Of a DNA stretch of 61,359 nucleotides, positions 39,036 to 47,918 are shown in pieces. The DNA is from a virus: the IMG/VR virus record IMGVR_UViG_3300044816_000008, positions 1-61,359 of that record; one strand, 5' to 3'. Each line of letters begins with the position of its first letter. The first letter of the stretch is position 1. The notes below the pieces were generated by a model. That model was given only the letters and a program-made list of their open reading frames with translations, had not been told where the DNA came from and did not search any database. The translations under genes and the position numbers were made by a program.

Positions 39036-40099
39036 TCAGTCAACACCTTGGATGGGCAGGTCAACCCATTCCTCTTTAGGCGGCATACTACTCTTTTGTC
39101 CGCGAGCTAGCGCCTGCTTTTCAAGGAAATCTCGCATAGTTGGTAGGGGCTCACCATTACGCGTACCCTTAATAGTCGCGTAGAATTTCTTACCCTTGGT
39201 TCCACCGCTTTTTTGATCCTTTTCCTGAGCATCTTCAATGACGGCTTCAGATCGTGACACGAAGGACTTCGACTCGAACCATACGTTCTCATCCCGATCT
39301 AGCCAGACAGGGAAGTTACCGCTCATGAAGCCCTGCTTAAGGTGGTACGCCTTGATCAGACGGTAATCCCAAACGGTCCATTCCTTATGGGAAGGATCGC
39401 TCAGGATCACCGCTGTCGGTGGCTGATTAGACTCGATAGCCGCCTTGATAAAAATCTCAATGAACGACTGGTCTTCCCACGTTAGGGCTTGACTAAAAAA
39501 TCCTCATCCTCAGCGTACTCGATCCACTCGCTACCCATGCGGACCTTCTCAATGGTGAGGCCGACATGCTGAAGCGCATTCAACGGACCAAGACGACGGA
39601 ACATTTCGACAAATTCACTGTTAATACTCTCATCGAAAGAACCGTCAGCGTACTCAACCTTACGAATAACCTTTGCCCAAAGAGCGTTGGTAAAATACTC
39701 ATTACGCTTATCGCTATTGATAGGCTCCTGAGTTTTCTTTCCAGTCCAAGGATCGACAGTCTCTTCATACTCGTAAGGAACCTGCTCAGCGGCCTCATCT
39801 ACAAGCTTGTCGTAGTCCTCATTGGAAATACCCTCAATGTGAAAGATGTACTTGTCAGGAGCGAGCTCGACAAGAATGGCGTCGATCTTCTCTTGGATTG
39901 CAGCAAGCTCTTCTGCACTAAGAGTTGGGGTGTCTTTAATTTGTGCTTTCAATTCGGCAAGCTTGTAGCCAAGTTCCTCGTTCAGGTAGATAGCAACATC
40001 ATCTTTGGCGTAGTTGCGCCCACGTAGACGCTCAATAAAGCTGAATGTACCGGGCTCACGGGCTGTAGCCGCAAGTTCCTCGGGCGTAGCGTTAGACAT
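39036..40099 (-). CDS. Tail assembly chaperone, -1 frameshift product (GT-like)
   Basis: Translation starts at 40099, slips back one base at T-TTT-TTA (39500-39494) and continues as SQALTWEDQSFIEIFIKAAI, ending at 39036 (354 residues). The second frame alone has no good start or ribosome site. This is the lambda G/GT arrangement: the long form bridges the tape measure and tail tube proteins. Confidence 0.87.
39482..40099 (-). CDS. Tail assembly chaperone, unshifted product (G-like), 205 aa
   Basis: MSNATPEELAATAREPGTFS starts the frame; helical middle (ELGYKLAELKAQIKDTPTLS), acidic end (EYAEDEDFLVKP). GGAGG before the start. It lies between the tail tube and tape measure genes, as the G gene does, and ends just after the slippery site. 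Confidence 0.85.
   Translation of the reverse strand: MSNATPEELAATAREPGTFSFIERLRGRNYAKDDVAIYLNEELGYKLAELKAQIKDTPTLSAEELAAIQEKIDAILVELAPDKYIFHIEGISNEDYDKLVDEAAEQVPYEYEETVDPWTGKKTQEPINSDKRNEYFTNALWAKVIRKVEYADGSFDESINSEFVEMFRRLGPLNALQHVGLTIEKVRMGSEWIEYAEDEDFLVKP
39494..39500 (-). promoter_or_regulatory. -1 ribosomal slippery site TTTTTTA
   Basis: Minus strand T TTT TTA fits X-XXY-YYZ in the G frame (GAT-TTT-TTA-GTC). It is ten bases before the G stop codon. The two frames overlap correctly only for a -1 shift. Confidence 0.88.
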
Positions 40100-40144
40100 G
40101 TTTCCTCCGTAGTTTCTTCCTCTGACCTAAAGTCTACCAGTAGA

Positions 40145-40179
40145 AGACAAAGGCCCCCGATCCCGAAGGACCGAGGGCC
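40145..40179 (-). terminator. Terminator after the tail tube genes
   Basis: Minus strand: GGCCCTCGGTCC-TTCG-GGATCGGGGGCC forms a 12-bp stem with two G-T pairs and a stable UUCG loop, followed by TTTGTCTTC. It separates the abundant tail tube message from the chaperone and tape measure genes. Confidence 0.85.
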
Positions 40180-40197
40180 ATGCGTCTGCCGCAAGTA

Positions 40198-41013
40198 CTA
40201 TGTGATTGTAATAACCAACGGAGCCGTAGAAAGCGTGTTAGTTTCTGGGTGGGTTGCCGTAATATTCACCGTGCCAGCAGTAGCGCCGGGAATGATAGTC
40301 CAGACACCATTATTCGACACCGTTACCTTAGCGGTATTGGCAGAAGTCCACTTGACTCCACGCGTATACTTACGCGTGTTGACAGTGGCAGCAGCGGCAC
40401 CCTTAGCTCCGGCAGAGCCAACGCCAGTTCCGGTAAGAGGTAGGATTGCAACAGCAGGAGCAGCGGCAGAGGCGCGAACCACCGTGTAGACGTTAAGCTG
40501 ACCCTGAGACACGAAGTTGATCGTGTAACGGAAAGCATCCTCGCCCTTAATCATGTCGGTCCACGAGTCCGTAGTGACCTTCATGACATGAACAAGATCA
40601 TTGGCAGTTGCGGCAATTGCGGGCTGAGAAGCTGTAGCAGCACCCGAGGTAAGAATCTCGCCATCTACACGAATAACAAGGTAGCCAGTTGTACCCGGTA
40701 CGTTGAGTAGAGAGTAAACGGTTGCGTAGTTGTTAGAACCATCGCCGAATACGGCTGGGTAGTAGAAGCTAATTGGACCACCAAAGGCCGAAGCTCCACG
40801 AACGTTCACCTTGTTCTTTGCGGAAACAGCGGGGTCGCTCTTGACAGCAGACGCCTGAATGCCAACACCATAGTCATTCCACGAGATAGCATCCCCAAGG
40901 AATACACCCGCGTTAATTTCAGGAGCGGTCGGAGACTGCCAGTTGACGAATCCAGAAGTAGGAACCCACCACAGGGAAACGTTACCGTTAGAATTGAGTT
41001 TCAAGTCAGTCAT
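40198..41013 (-). CDS. Major tail tube protein with Ig-like C-terminus
   Basis: A 271-residue protein. MTDLKLNSNGNVSLWWVPTS and a PTAPEINAGVFLGDAISWND segment mark a tail tube monomer. The last 85 residues (VKWTSANTAKVTVSNNGVWT, then GTVNITATHPETNTLS) are a BIG_2-type Ig domain, often displayed on the tail surface. The gene ends before a strong terminator, in keeping with high expression. Confidence 0.8.
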   Translation of the reverse strand: MTDLKLNSNGNVSLWWVPTSGFVNWQSPTAPEINAGVFLGDAISWNDYGVGIQASAVKSDPAVSAKNKVNVRGASAFGGPISFYYPAVFGDGSNNYATVYSLLNVPGTTGYLVIRVDGEILTSGAATASQPAIAATANDLVHVMKVTTDSWTDMIKGEDAFRYTINFVSQGQLNVYTVVRASAAAPAVAILPLTGTGVGSAGAKGAAAATVNTRKYTRGVKWTSANTAKVTVSNNGVWTIIPGATAGTVNITATHPETNTLSTAPLVITIT

Positions 41014-41016
41014 GTC

Positions 41017-41532
41017 TTAGGCCACCAATGTGTAGTTCCAGTTAATCGCGTTATTGAGACTGAAGTTCTGCTGCAAGAACACGCTTGCGTCAGCGGCTAG
41101 AATGTCCTGAGGATTATCAGACTTAACCTGCACGAGACGAATAATATCACCAACAGCAAAGGCTGTAGTATTTGGCTTACCGAGACGCTCAATGGCGTAG
41201 AAGTCGATGTCAGGGAATGCAAGGTGATCGAACGCAAGGTTGAACACACCAGCAGCAACGCGATCCTTATCCCTCAGGGCCTTGTAGGTAATAGTCGCGT
41301 TCTTGGTCGTCAGCGTAGTATCACCAGCATTGGAGCAGAAGGTGAGTCCATTATCGGTATCGGAATCTCCGAGTGTGAACTCCGTGCCATCTTCCCAGAG
41401 TGCGCAAGTAAGGTCCTTGACATATGTGGCGTTATTAAGTTCGGTACTAGTCGGCGTAGCGTAGTTAGCAAACGCCTCTAGATATGCAAGACCCAGAAAT
41501 ACATCCGGGCGGTACATGCGGTCATTGGACAT
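41017..41532 (-). CDS. Second tail tube-like protein, 171 aa
   Basis: RPDVFLGLAYLEAFANYATP, then PTSTELNNATYVKDLTCALW, an order like that in the following gene (PTSGF...PTAPEINAG). The body is beta-rich (TTLTTKNATITYKALRDKDR, DIIRLVQVKSDNPQDILAAD). It lacks the Ig domain. Two adjacent tube-like genes could form the tube together or at different positions. Confidence 0.7.
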   Translation of the reverse strand: MSNDRMYRPDVFLGLAYLEAFANYATPTSTELNNATYVKDLTCALWEDGTEFTLGDSDTDNGLTFCSNAGDTTLTTKNATITYKALRDKDRVAAGVFNLAFDHLAFPDIDFYAIERLGKPNTTAFAVGDIIRLVQVKSDNPQDILAADASVFLQQNFSLNNAINWNYTLVA

Positions 41533-41750
41533 TACTTATCCTCGATCTTCTTATCGCCATCCGGAGTAACGACGGGCTCAGCATGCGCCTCTTCGAACTC
41601 GTCAACAGTTCCCGGCTTGAACATTCCGGGCTGCAAGGGCTTGGTACCCTCGGGTACTTCCTTAAGGTATTTGCCCAATACGACGTGGTTGATCACGTGT
41701 TCGGGCTGGAAATCCACGATCCCAGTTAGAGTATTGAGTGCGTACGGCAT
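41532..41750 (-). CDS. Hypothetical structural-operon protein, 72 aa
   Basis: MPYALNTLTGIVDFQPEHVI and an acidic C-terminus (EEAHAEPVVTPDGDKKIEDK). A frequent small gene between tail completion and tube genes in actinophages. TAATG coupling to the tube gene. No function known. Confidence 0.6.
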   Translation of the reverse strand: MPYALNTLTGIVDFQPEHVINHVVLGKYLKEVPEGTKPLQPGMFKPGTVDEFEEAHAEPVVTPDGDKKIEDK

Positions 41751-41804
41751 TTAGATGATTTTCCAATCCAAAGTTGACAATCCTTATCTTATCAGCTTTA
41801 TACT

Positions 41805-42296
41805 TTAGGGGGCTGGCGGCACCATATGCGCGCCGACATTAGCGCCATTGACGCCGAAGCGTAGACGCACAGATGAGACGAACGCAGCAGGACGACCCTG
41901 ATCGTTCATGATGGTGAAATTATCAGGCAGTCCCTCAACGGTCATTTCCTGTACACCGTCAGGCTTGAACCCTAGTAGCGCATCGACGGCAACATCGAGC
42001 ATCTGCCTCGCCATGCGACCCTTGGGAGCAACGCAACTAATGTCTACCGTTGAGTAGTACTCATCATACCGCGTACCAGCAATAGCGAATCCCAGTGGAC
42101 GACGACGAATGGAGCCATAGCGTGGCACGATGTAGGGCACCAAGACTCCACCGATTCCATCATTCGTGTTAGGCGTGCGGATCAAGTTCTGATCATCAAG
42201 AATGCCGTCCTCTTCAACAAGAGTATTTGGCATGATGAGCTTGATCTTGGCAGTGATAGCATCCTCGTAGGGGACGATCTGTAGTCCATCTACCAT
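41805..42296 (-). CDS. Tail terminator-like protein, 163 aa
   Basis: Positioned just before the tail genes. It has YEDAITAKIKLIMPNTLVEE, VPYIVPRYGSIRRRPLGFAI and TVDISCVAPKGRMARQMLDV. The strand-helix order is that of gpU-type tail terminators that cap the tail. Assignment rests on position and pattern. Confidence 0.65.
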   Translation of the reverse strand: MVDGLQIVPYEDAITAKIKLIMPNTLVEEDGILDDQNLIRTPNTNDGIGGVLVPYIVPRYGSIRRRPLGFAIAGTRYDEYYSTVDISCVAPKGRMARQMLDVAVDALLGFKPDGVQEMTVEGLPDNFTIMNDQGRPAAFVSSVRLRFGVNGANVGAHMVPPAP

Positions 42297-42298
42297 CG

Positions 42299-42754
42299 TT
42301 ATCTACCACCAGTAATGAGCATAGAGAGCTCTCGAAGAATCTTTGGTCCGAGTGCGAGCATCTTATCTCGTGCTGTTGTTGCCGCGTCTCGCAGGGCGTA
42401 CATAGGCTCGACAGAAGCGCCGCCCACGTGCCTGAACCCACGCTCCTGAAAACCAAAGTAACTTAGAAAACCATTAACCCAACCAAATTCCCATGAAAAA
42501 ACAAAAGCACTAGTGTTAGGATTCGGACGGTGAGAAACGGCATCGTACATAGCGCTTGACTCAATACGTCCCGCACGTCCCTGTGAACGAGAGTAGGAAG
42601 TACCGCGACTGGCGATATATTGCTTCATTTCTTCTTCACCTGTTGCGCTGATCTGCTCTAGGTAAAAATCGGCTTTACTAACAGCACCGGGAACAGCGTG
42701 AATTCGAGCTTGCCAGTCCTGAATAATTGCAGCACGAGAGAACCTGACGCCCAT
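42299..42754 (-). CDS. HK97 gp10-like neck protein, 151 aa
   Basis: MGVRFSRAAIIQDWQARIHA, YLEQISATGEEEMKQYIASR, then GTSYSRSQGRAGRIESSAMY and FGFQERGFRHVGG. The order (long helix, T/S-rich turn, strand, aromatic loop) is that of gp10-type head-tail joining proteins. Confidence 0.72.
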   Translation of the reverse strand: MGVRFSRAAIIQDWQARIHAVPGAVSKADFYLEQISATGEEEMKQYIASRGTSYSRSQGRAGRIESSAMYDAVSHRPNPNTSAFVFSWEFGWVNGFLSYFGFQERGFRHVGGASVEPMYALRDAATTARDKMLALGPKILRELSMLITGGR

Positions 42755-43203
42755 TAGATGATCGTTCCAGTATCGGCCTCTGCTTCAAACTCACGAGTGA
42801 ATGCTAGGTCGGCAGTGATGGCACTGGTAATTGTAAACTGGTACTTCAAGAGCTCGGGCACATTCTTGCACGCGGTGATGCGGACCTGAAACCCTTCACG
42901 TACAGAGATAGTGGGATCAGCGTCGCTGGAAGTAAACCTAATCCTACGCATCTGCGTGACAGAACCCACGGGCATGAACGTATTGATAGCCTGACGGAAG
43001 ACCTGAACCTGTCCCTTGCCGGACCACACCACAACGCCCTTGTTCGTGAACACGTTAGTAAACGGGTTGAAGTCAGTACCCAGTCCAATTGTCTCTGCGT
43101 TAGGATCAATGATACTAATGGTGCATGTTTGGAATCCCGTTAGCGCAGAACCCGCATGCTCAGTCCACCGAGGATGTACGCTACTACGCGCATTTAGCCC
43201 CAT
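42754..43203 (-). CDS. Head-tail stopper-like protein, 149 aa
   Basis: Start at 43203 is chosen because it overlaps the previous stop by only 10 bases. MGLNARSSVHPRWTEHAGSA, then beta sequence (NKGVVVWSGKGQVQVFRQAI, VSVREGFQVRITACKN-like). DUF6093-type proteins of actinophages have this start and position. Likely part of the neck. Confidence 0.68.
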   Translation of the reverse strand: MGLNARSSVHPRWTEHAGSALTGFQTCTISIIDPNAETIGLGTDFNPFTNVFTNKGVVVWSGKGQVQVFRQAINTFMPVGSVTQMRRIRFTSSDADPTISVREGFQVRITACKNVPELLKYQFTITSAITADLAFTREFEAEADTGTII

Positions 43204-43652
43204 GTTCCACCGCCACCCCAAGGGTAGTATCCGATCTGCCTACGTGGGAATCCATGACGCCAGATCGGGAACCCGCCCGTCTCGCCTTCCATGATGCTGT
43301 TGTCTTCTGCCATAGCGTCGATAATATCAAAGTAGTCTAGTGCGTCGAGTCCGAGCTCTGCCGTGGCGCGGTCAAGCATTTCGCGACCCATGGCAAGAAA
43401 CTGCTTAGCGAGGGATGCACCGTCAGTCTTGGTCTCGTAGTTGGTGACAACCTTGAGGATGAGTGCTTCACTCGTGCCGATAATAATCTTGGCAAGACCC
43501 GCAGCATAGAGCGTGCTGGAATGACCATCAAGGTAGAGGTCTTCTACATCCTGATCGGTAAAGAGGTACTCATCACTAGCCGCACCATAGATAGCATCCT
43601 TGTCAGGAATGAGATTACGCACCCTGCGGATGATACTCGCATCAAGACTCAC
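43194..43652 (-). CDS. Head-tail connector (gp6-like), 152 aa
   Basis: First gene after the capsid terminator. SIIRRVRNLIPDKDAIYGAA, FTDQDVEDLYLDGHSSTLYA and AAGLAKIIIGTSEALILKVV are the helical pattern of gp6/gp15-type connectors that sit on the portal. Gly/Trp-rich end. Confidence 0.75.
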   Translation of the reverse strand: MSLDASIIRRVRNLIPDKDAIYGAASDEYLFTDQDVEDLYLDGHSSTLYAAGLAKIIIGTSEALILKVVTNYETKTDGASLAKQFLAMGREMLDRATAELGLDALDYFDIIDAMAEDNSIMEGETGGFPIWRHGFPRRQIGYYPWGGGGTWG

Positions 43653-43764
43653 TATGAACTCCTTTTGTAGCGGATGATGGCGGAGTCAGCGCCTCGACGC
43701 CACCACCCGCTTCTGGCCTACGGGATAAGGGAGGAAGCCCGTCTGCTAGTCCAATACTACCAGC

Positions 43765-43805
43765 AAAAAAGAAAACCCCTGAGCCCAATAGGCTCAGGGG
43801 TTTTC
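43765..43805 (-). terminator. Strong terminator after the capsid gene
   Basis: A perfect 15-bp stem (43771-43785 with 43791-43805), 5-base loop, and on the minus strand a CTTTTTT tract at 43770-43765. Placed directly after the major capsid stop, it would keep capsid mRNA abundant relative to the connector genes. Confidence 0.92.
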
Positions 43806-43819
43806 TTAGGGGATAGAAC

Positions 43820-44995
43820 TTACGAGGCGTTGATTGCGCCGGTTCCTGCCGAGTAGAAGATTGGGTACTTGTTAACTACACCAGCACCACCAACCTGACG
43901 AACGCGCATGTCGAAGACATCCGTGTCGAAGGAGCCCGACGTGAACGGCAGGGCCGAACCGTTAGGAGTGTAACCCGCAAGGCCGCTGACGCGAACCTCA
44001 GGAGCCTCTTCACCAGCAAGGAAGGCCGTAACAACAGCGGTTTCAGCAACTCCACCCGTACCGTGCAGTGGCGAAAGAATCCACGCGGTAGTGTTACCCG
44101 TGTAGTAAGCCATGAAGCGGTTCGGAACGATGGTAATATTACCAAGGTTGTAGTTACTCTGAGTCTCCGTGTAGTTGTTCAGACCGGAGCCTGTAGAAAC
44201 ACGAGACACGAGGCTGGACTGCTTGAGAATCCACTGCGCCGTAGGCACCATCGAAGGATCAATAGAGAGAGCAAGCTGATCGAAGGTAACGTAGTTACCG
44301 TAGGTGTCCTTGGTCAGAGAAAGCTGAAGCTGAGCCGTGATCAGGGCGGCGTAAGACAAAGCCGACTCTGCACTGATCGAAGGAAGGCCGTTAGCTGTAG
44401 CGGCAGCCGCAAGGTGAGTGTTGGCCTGAGCAGCAACAACAAGAGCGCGAGTAGCGTTATCATCGAGCGTGTTCTGGGCCGACTTCGCCATGAGCGATGG
44501 GATGCGACGAACCGTGTTGTACGGATCGTTTACGAATGCTTCCCATGTGAAGCCGATCTGAGCACCGTACTTCTTAACACTGAATCCACTGATCAGGTTC
44601 TGTGTTAGGTTGAAGCTCTGGTACTTCTCGCCTTCAGCTACTTCCGGAAGAGTACCGCCATAGATACCGGCGTTACCACGCACGGTGCCCTTGTTAGCAG
44701 CCTTCTCGGTAGAAACTGTATCGACGTAGAAGCTCAGCCAAGAGATTGTACGGAAGTCCTGAACGATGCTACGCTCAGAAATCTGCGGCCAGATCGCGGT
44801 GGCGAAGCTGTCAGCATAGTTCTTCTGAAGGTAGACGTTAGTCAGGTTGGCAAACGCGAAGACGCCATCTGTGGTACCAAGACGCTCAAGGAGGATTTCC
44901 TTCTTGATGCGCTCACCAGCAATGGTCGCCTCAACGAGGGAGGCAATTTCCTTAAGAGCAGCGGGATGCGCGTTCTCATAAATATTACGGGGCAT
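43820..44995 (-). CDS. Major capsid protein, 391 aa
   Basis: ATG at 44995; the longer frame upstream overlaps the decoration gene. MPRNIYENAHPAALKEIASL begins an HK97-fold protein: an N-terminal helical arm, YADSFATAIWPQISERSIVQ, EVAEGEKYQSFNLTQNLISG, WEAFVNDPYNTVRRIPSLMA and a C-terminal FDTDVFDMRVRQVGG. Order (protease, decoration, capsid, terminator) fits. No scaffold segment is attached. Confidence 0.88.
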   Translation of the reverse strand: MPRNIYENAHPAALKEIASLVEATIAGERIKKEILLERLGTTDGVFAFANLTNVYLQKNYADSFATAIWPQISERSIVQDFRTISWLSFYVDTVSTEKAANKGTVRGNAGIYGGTLPEVAEGEKYQSFNLTQNLISGFSVKKYGAQIGFTWEAFVNDPYNTVRRIPSLMAKSAQNTLDDNATRALVVAAQANTHLAAAATANGLPSISAESALSYAALITAQLQLSLTKDTYGNYVTFDQLALSIDPSMVPTAQWILKQSSLVSRVSTGSGLNNYTETQSNYNLGNITIVPNRFMAYYTGNTTAWILSPLHGTGGVAETAVVTAFLAGEEAPEVRVSGLAGYTPNGSALPFTSGSFDTDVFDMRVRQVGGAGVVNKYPIFYSAGTGAINAS

Positions 44996-44999
44996 TGTC

Positions 45000-45434
45000 T
45001 TAGCTCGCAATCGCGTTGGAAATGCGGACACCCATGACGGTAGCAGCATTGACGGGACCGGGCTCATCGGCGTAGCCGTAGAGCGTGTTACCAGCAGAAA
45101 CGTTGGTTAGCAGGTTACCGGATGTGATGTAGATCGGGTCGTTCTCCTTGAGAGCGGTTGTCACGACGTTGACCGCCGCAACAATAACACCGTCGAGAGC
45201 GAGCATTGCACGACCAACAGGAACGCCAACGCCACCCGAGTACTGGTTAGTAGCAAGGCCAGCAGCGATCTGCCACGCCGTACCAGAAACGGCAGCACCG
45301 GTTCCCCAGAGATTTACAGCATTGACTCCACGGTCATGTACCGGGTCGTTCGCCTTACCACCAGCAGTACCGGCAGCAGGGATAGCGTCCGAGCTAATGA
45401 CTGTGTTCTTAAATGGGATACGCCACTTTGACAT
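45000..45434 (-). CDS. DUF2190-type capsid decoration protein, 144 aa
   Basis: Between protease and capsid, where decoration proteins lie. GGVGVPVGRAMLALDGVIVA and NDPIYITSGNLLTNVSAGNT are the beta pattern of this family; the end (ATVMGVRISNAIAS) also fits. It should stabilise the expanded shell. Confidence 0.72.
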   Translation of the reverse strand: MSKWRIPFKNTVISSDAIPAAGTAGGKANDPVHDRGVNAVNLWGTGAAVSGTAWQIAAGLATNQYSGGVGVPVGRAMLALDGVIVAAVNVVTTALKENDPIYITSGNLLTNVSAGNTLYGYADEPGPVNAATVMGVRISNAIAS

Positions 45435-45437
45435 GGG

Positions 45438-45827
45438 TTACCATCCCTTCACAGTTGTTGGTTCGTTATTAGCAGCCGGAGCTCCGAGCCTGTAGTTCTC
45501 ACTTAGCGGGTCGATGCGTGACGCTGCGGCCTGAGCCTCAGCGAGCACTTCCTCGCGAATAGCAAGAGCAGATTCGATAGCAGGCTGAACGTTGTAGTCG
45601 CCAGCAGCGATTGCCGAGTGGAGAGATTCCTTGATCTTCTCAGGGAGCTCTGCGTCATTCACTGCGCGAGTAGCCGCAACTGCGGACTCAACGGCTGAGG
45701 AAGCGTCCACCTTGGAGGCGTCAACTTCGGCCTCGTGTGTCACCAAGGACTCACGTGCAGTAGTTAGCTCGGAAATTGCGCTCTGGACAACCGAGATAAG
45801 GCTTTTGACCTCGTCCTCAAGTGCCAT
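45438..45827 (-). CDS. Scaffold protein from internal start (nested), 129 aa
   Basis: In the protease frame, an ATG at 45827 follows AGAAGGAAACGAAAAC. The product MALEDEVKSLISVVQSAISE is a coiled, acidic scaffold. This copies the lambda C/Nu3 plan, where extra scaffold comes from an internal start. Shown by the ribosome site only. Confidence 0.6.
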   Translation of the reverse strand: MALEDEVKSLISVVQSAISELTTARESLVTHEAEVDASKVDASSAVESAVAATRAVNDAELPEKIKESLHSAIAAGDYNVQPAIESALAIREEVLAEAQAAASRIDPLSENYRLGAPAANNEPTTVKGW

Positions 45828-46370
45828 GTTTTCGTTTCCTTCTTTTATTGACTGACGTGATTCGTCAGAGATATCGAGTGCCGACTCTAGGAGTGACTCT
45901 GCGAAGTGTCCACCGCGACCGGCGTACGAGACCAAGTCTACAGTATTCTGGATATTGGGGAGAAGGCGCTCGACCATGAAAACCTTTTGGCCGTCTACCT
46001 CTTCTTCAAGACCCTCGCCCTCAGCGTAAATGCTCAACCCGGTATAGGGAGCAACCTCTTCTACGAAGTCCTTATAATGCTTCATCGGCTTGAACCGTGA
46101 AACCAGACCAGTACCCTCTTCGTAATGAGCCGCTTCGGTATAGATACCAAGGAGCTTCTCTACAGAACGACCGGGAGCCGCCTCGGTAGGGTGGTCAACG
46201 TAGGAGTGAGTCCCCGCTGGGAACGCCTGAGGACCAGACTCGCGCAGCATGCTCTCAGAATAGAAGCCGCTGGTACCATTACCGGGTGAGATAAGCACTA
46301 CATTGTAGGTGCCGTCCCCGTTGGGCTTGAGTCCACCGGCATGTGACTCATTAAGAAGCTTCTGCGTCAT
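45438..46370 (-). CDS. Capsid maturation protease with scaffold domain, 310 aa
   Basis: Residues 1-160 form the protease: LKPNGDGTYNVVLISPGNGT, FPAGTHSYVDHPTEAAPGRS, LSIYAEGEGLEEEVDGQKVF. The His in the SYVDHP segment and a downstream Ser are likely catalytic. Residues about 180-310 are acidic and helical (VKSLISVVQSAISELTTARE) as in scaffolds. An internal start at 45827 could give the scaffold alone. Confidence 0.8.
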   Translation of the reverse strand: MTQKLLNESHAGGLKPNGDGTYNVVLISPGNGTSGFYSESMLRESGPQAFPAGTHSYVDHPTEAAPGRSVEKLLGIYTEAAHYEEGTGLVSRFKPMKHYKDFVEEVAPYTGLSIYAEGEGLEEEVDGQKVFMVERLLPNIQNTVDLVSYAGRGGHFAESLLESALDISDESRQSIKEGNENMALEDEVKSLISVVQSAISELTTARESLVTHEAEVDASKVDASSAVESAVAATRAVNDAELPEKIKESLHSAIAAGDYNVQPAIESALAIREEVLAEAQAAASRIDPLSENYRLGAPAANNEPTTVKGW

Positions 46371-46397
46371 GATATTCCCAGCATACTATACTAGGGA

Positions 46398-47918
46398 TTA
46401 ATTTGGTCGGCCCCCAGTGCCGCGAAGATCGTTGACACCATAGCTTGGTTTCTTGGTAGCGGGAGTCTGCTTAGTGCCGACACCCTGCCGAGCGGGGCTA
46501 GCTCCACCGGGAGAAGGTGCTGGCGCGTTCGGATCGACAGCAGGATCAATGGCCTTAAGCTGCCACGAAGCTGCATTATTAGGCAGCAAGTAGCCCTCGG
46601 GTACGCTGTCGTGCTGAAGAGTAAGGTGCGCAAGATCAGCAAGAGCCTCGCGGTACTCGTCAGGCCAGAAGGCACCAGTAGCGATAGCCTCGGTCATAGT
46701 CTGCATTTCGCGGTAATCCGCATCGGGGTTCATCTTCTCCCAAACAATCTTGGGGTCCTTGATGCCGATGAGTCGCAGGCAGCGCTCTAGGAAGCGGCCG
46801 TTCTGGCGCTGGCGTGCAAGCAACGTACGCGTGGAGGGGTCGGTCAAAGTGTTCGCCGTAGCGTATGCTCCACCAGTTCCGGGGTCAGAGAGCAGGATGA
46901 TAACAGAAAGGCCCAACGAGCTCGCAACCTGAGCAGCAAGAGGGCGTCCCGTGTTCAAATCAACAGCATTGGCACGCGGCAAAGACTGCATATCCATATC
47001 CGTGACGGCAGTACCAGCAACGCCAGCAGCAGACTTAATGCGCTCACCAGCAGCGTCCGCACCAGACTTGGTTTTTGGAGTCAGCTTCCACGCGAACTCA
47101 GCAAGAGCAGCAAGAACCTTCGAGCCATCCTTAAGGTACGCACTATATGCCAATGCCCACGGTGCGGCGGTGAAGGAGTCTGGAATACCCCAAATATGTC
47201 CAGCGTGTACGTTAACCAAGTCATCAACGATAACAATATCCTTCTCCACTGGATCGTCAATGATCTTCGTGACCTTCGGGGCATATGTAGCATCTGCTGT
47301 GTCAGTTCGGTACCACACGCGTTCGGACTCAGAGTCGAGCATTCCCGTGCGGGGGTTGAGAACCTGCGTGGTCCATGTGCGCTGATAGAACCATTTGATC
47401 GCCGGGTTATCGGGATCGGTGATTACGCGGGTGATCTGCCAAAGAGGAATCTGTTGGAAGACGTTTGTTTTCTTGTCATAGAGCAGGAACACACCAGCAT
47501 CGGTGTATCGGTTCCGCTCCATATTCTTGAGGGCTTCCTCACTAAAAACAGTATTCTGGTTAATATCTTTGTCGATGATCGTCTGGATGCGCTGACTAAT
47601 CTTTGTCGTAGCTCCGGTCGTTTCAACCTCGTAGCCACCGCCAAACATATAATCACAGCGGATATCCCAACCACGGAACAAAAGCGGATTGGTGTCAGTC
47701 CACTCCCTAAGCTGACGGGCGACTTCCTTAAGCTGCTCAATATCGAAACCCTCGGTGACTTCAAGCCCCGAGTACAGGTTCCAGCCGACATTATCCATCG
47801 CAAGCATGGCACGAACAGCGTCCCCATACTGTTCTTTAACCATATCTAGCTCGTTTTCAACGATAGCTAGACGGTTTTCAGACTCTTCTGAGACGTTTTT
47901 GTAGTAGTATTCACCCAT
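46398..47918 (-). CDS. Portal protein, 506 aa
   Basis: The fold pattern of a portal is clear: NPLLFRGWDIRCDYMFGGGY, TVFSEEALKNMERNRYTDAG, VFLLYDKKTNVFQQIPLWQI, VHAGHIWGIPDSFTAAPWAL and the C-terminal RQRQNGRFLERCLRLIG. Twelve copies form the DNA gate. A Pro/Ala/Ser-rich tail follows. It lies between large terminase (with an HNH gene inserted) and the protease. Confidence 0.88.
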   Translation of the reverse strand: MGEYYYKNVSEESENRLAIVENELDMVKEQYGDAVRAMLAMDNVGWNLYSGLEVTEGFDIEQLKEVARQLREWTDTNPLLFRGWDIRCDYMFGGGYEVETTGATTKISQRIQTIIDKDINQNTVFSEEALKNMERNRYTDAGVFLLYDKKTNVFQQIPLWQITRVITDPDNPAIKWFYQRTWTTQVLNPRTGMLDSESERVWYRTDTADATYAPKVTKIIDDPVEKDIVIVDDLVNVHAGHIWGIPDSFTAAPWALAYSAYLKDGSKVLAALAEFAWKLTPKTKSGADAAGERIKSAAGVAGTAVTDMDMQSLPRANAVDLNTGRPLAAQVASSLGLSVIILLSDPGTGGAYATANTLTDPSTRTLLARQRQNGRFLERCLRLIGIKDPKIVWEKMNPDADYREMQTMTEAIATGAFWPDEYREALADLAHLTLQHDSVPEGYLLPNNAASWQLKAIDPAVDPNAPAPSPGGASPARQGVGTKQTPATKKPSYGVNDLRGTGGRPN

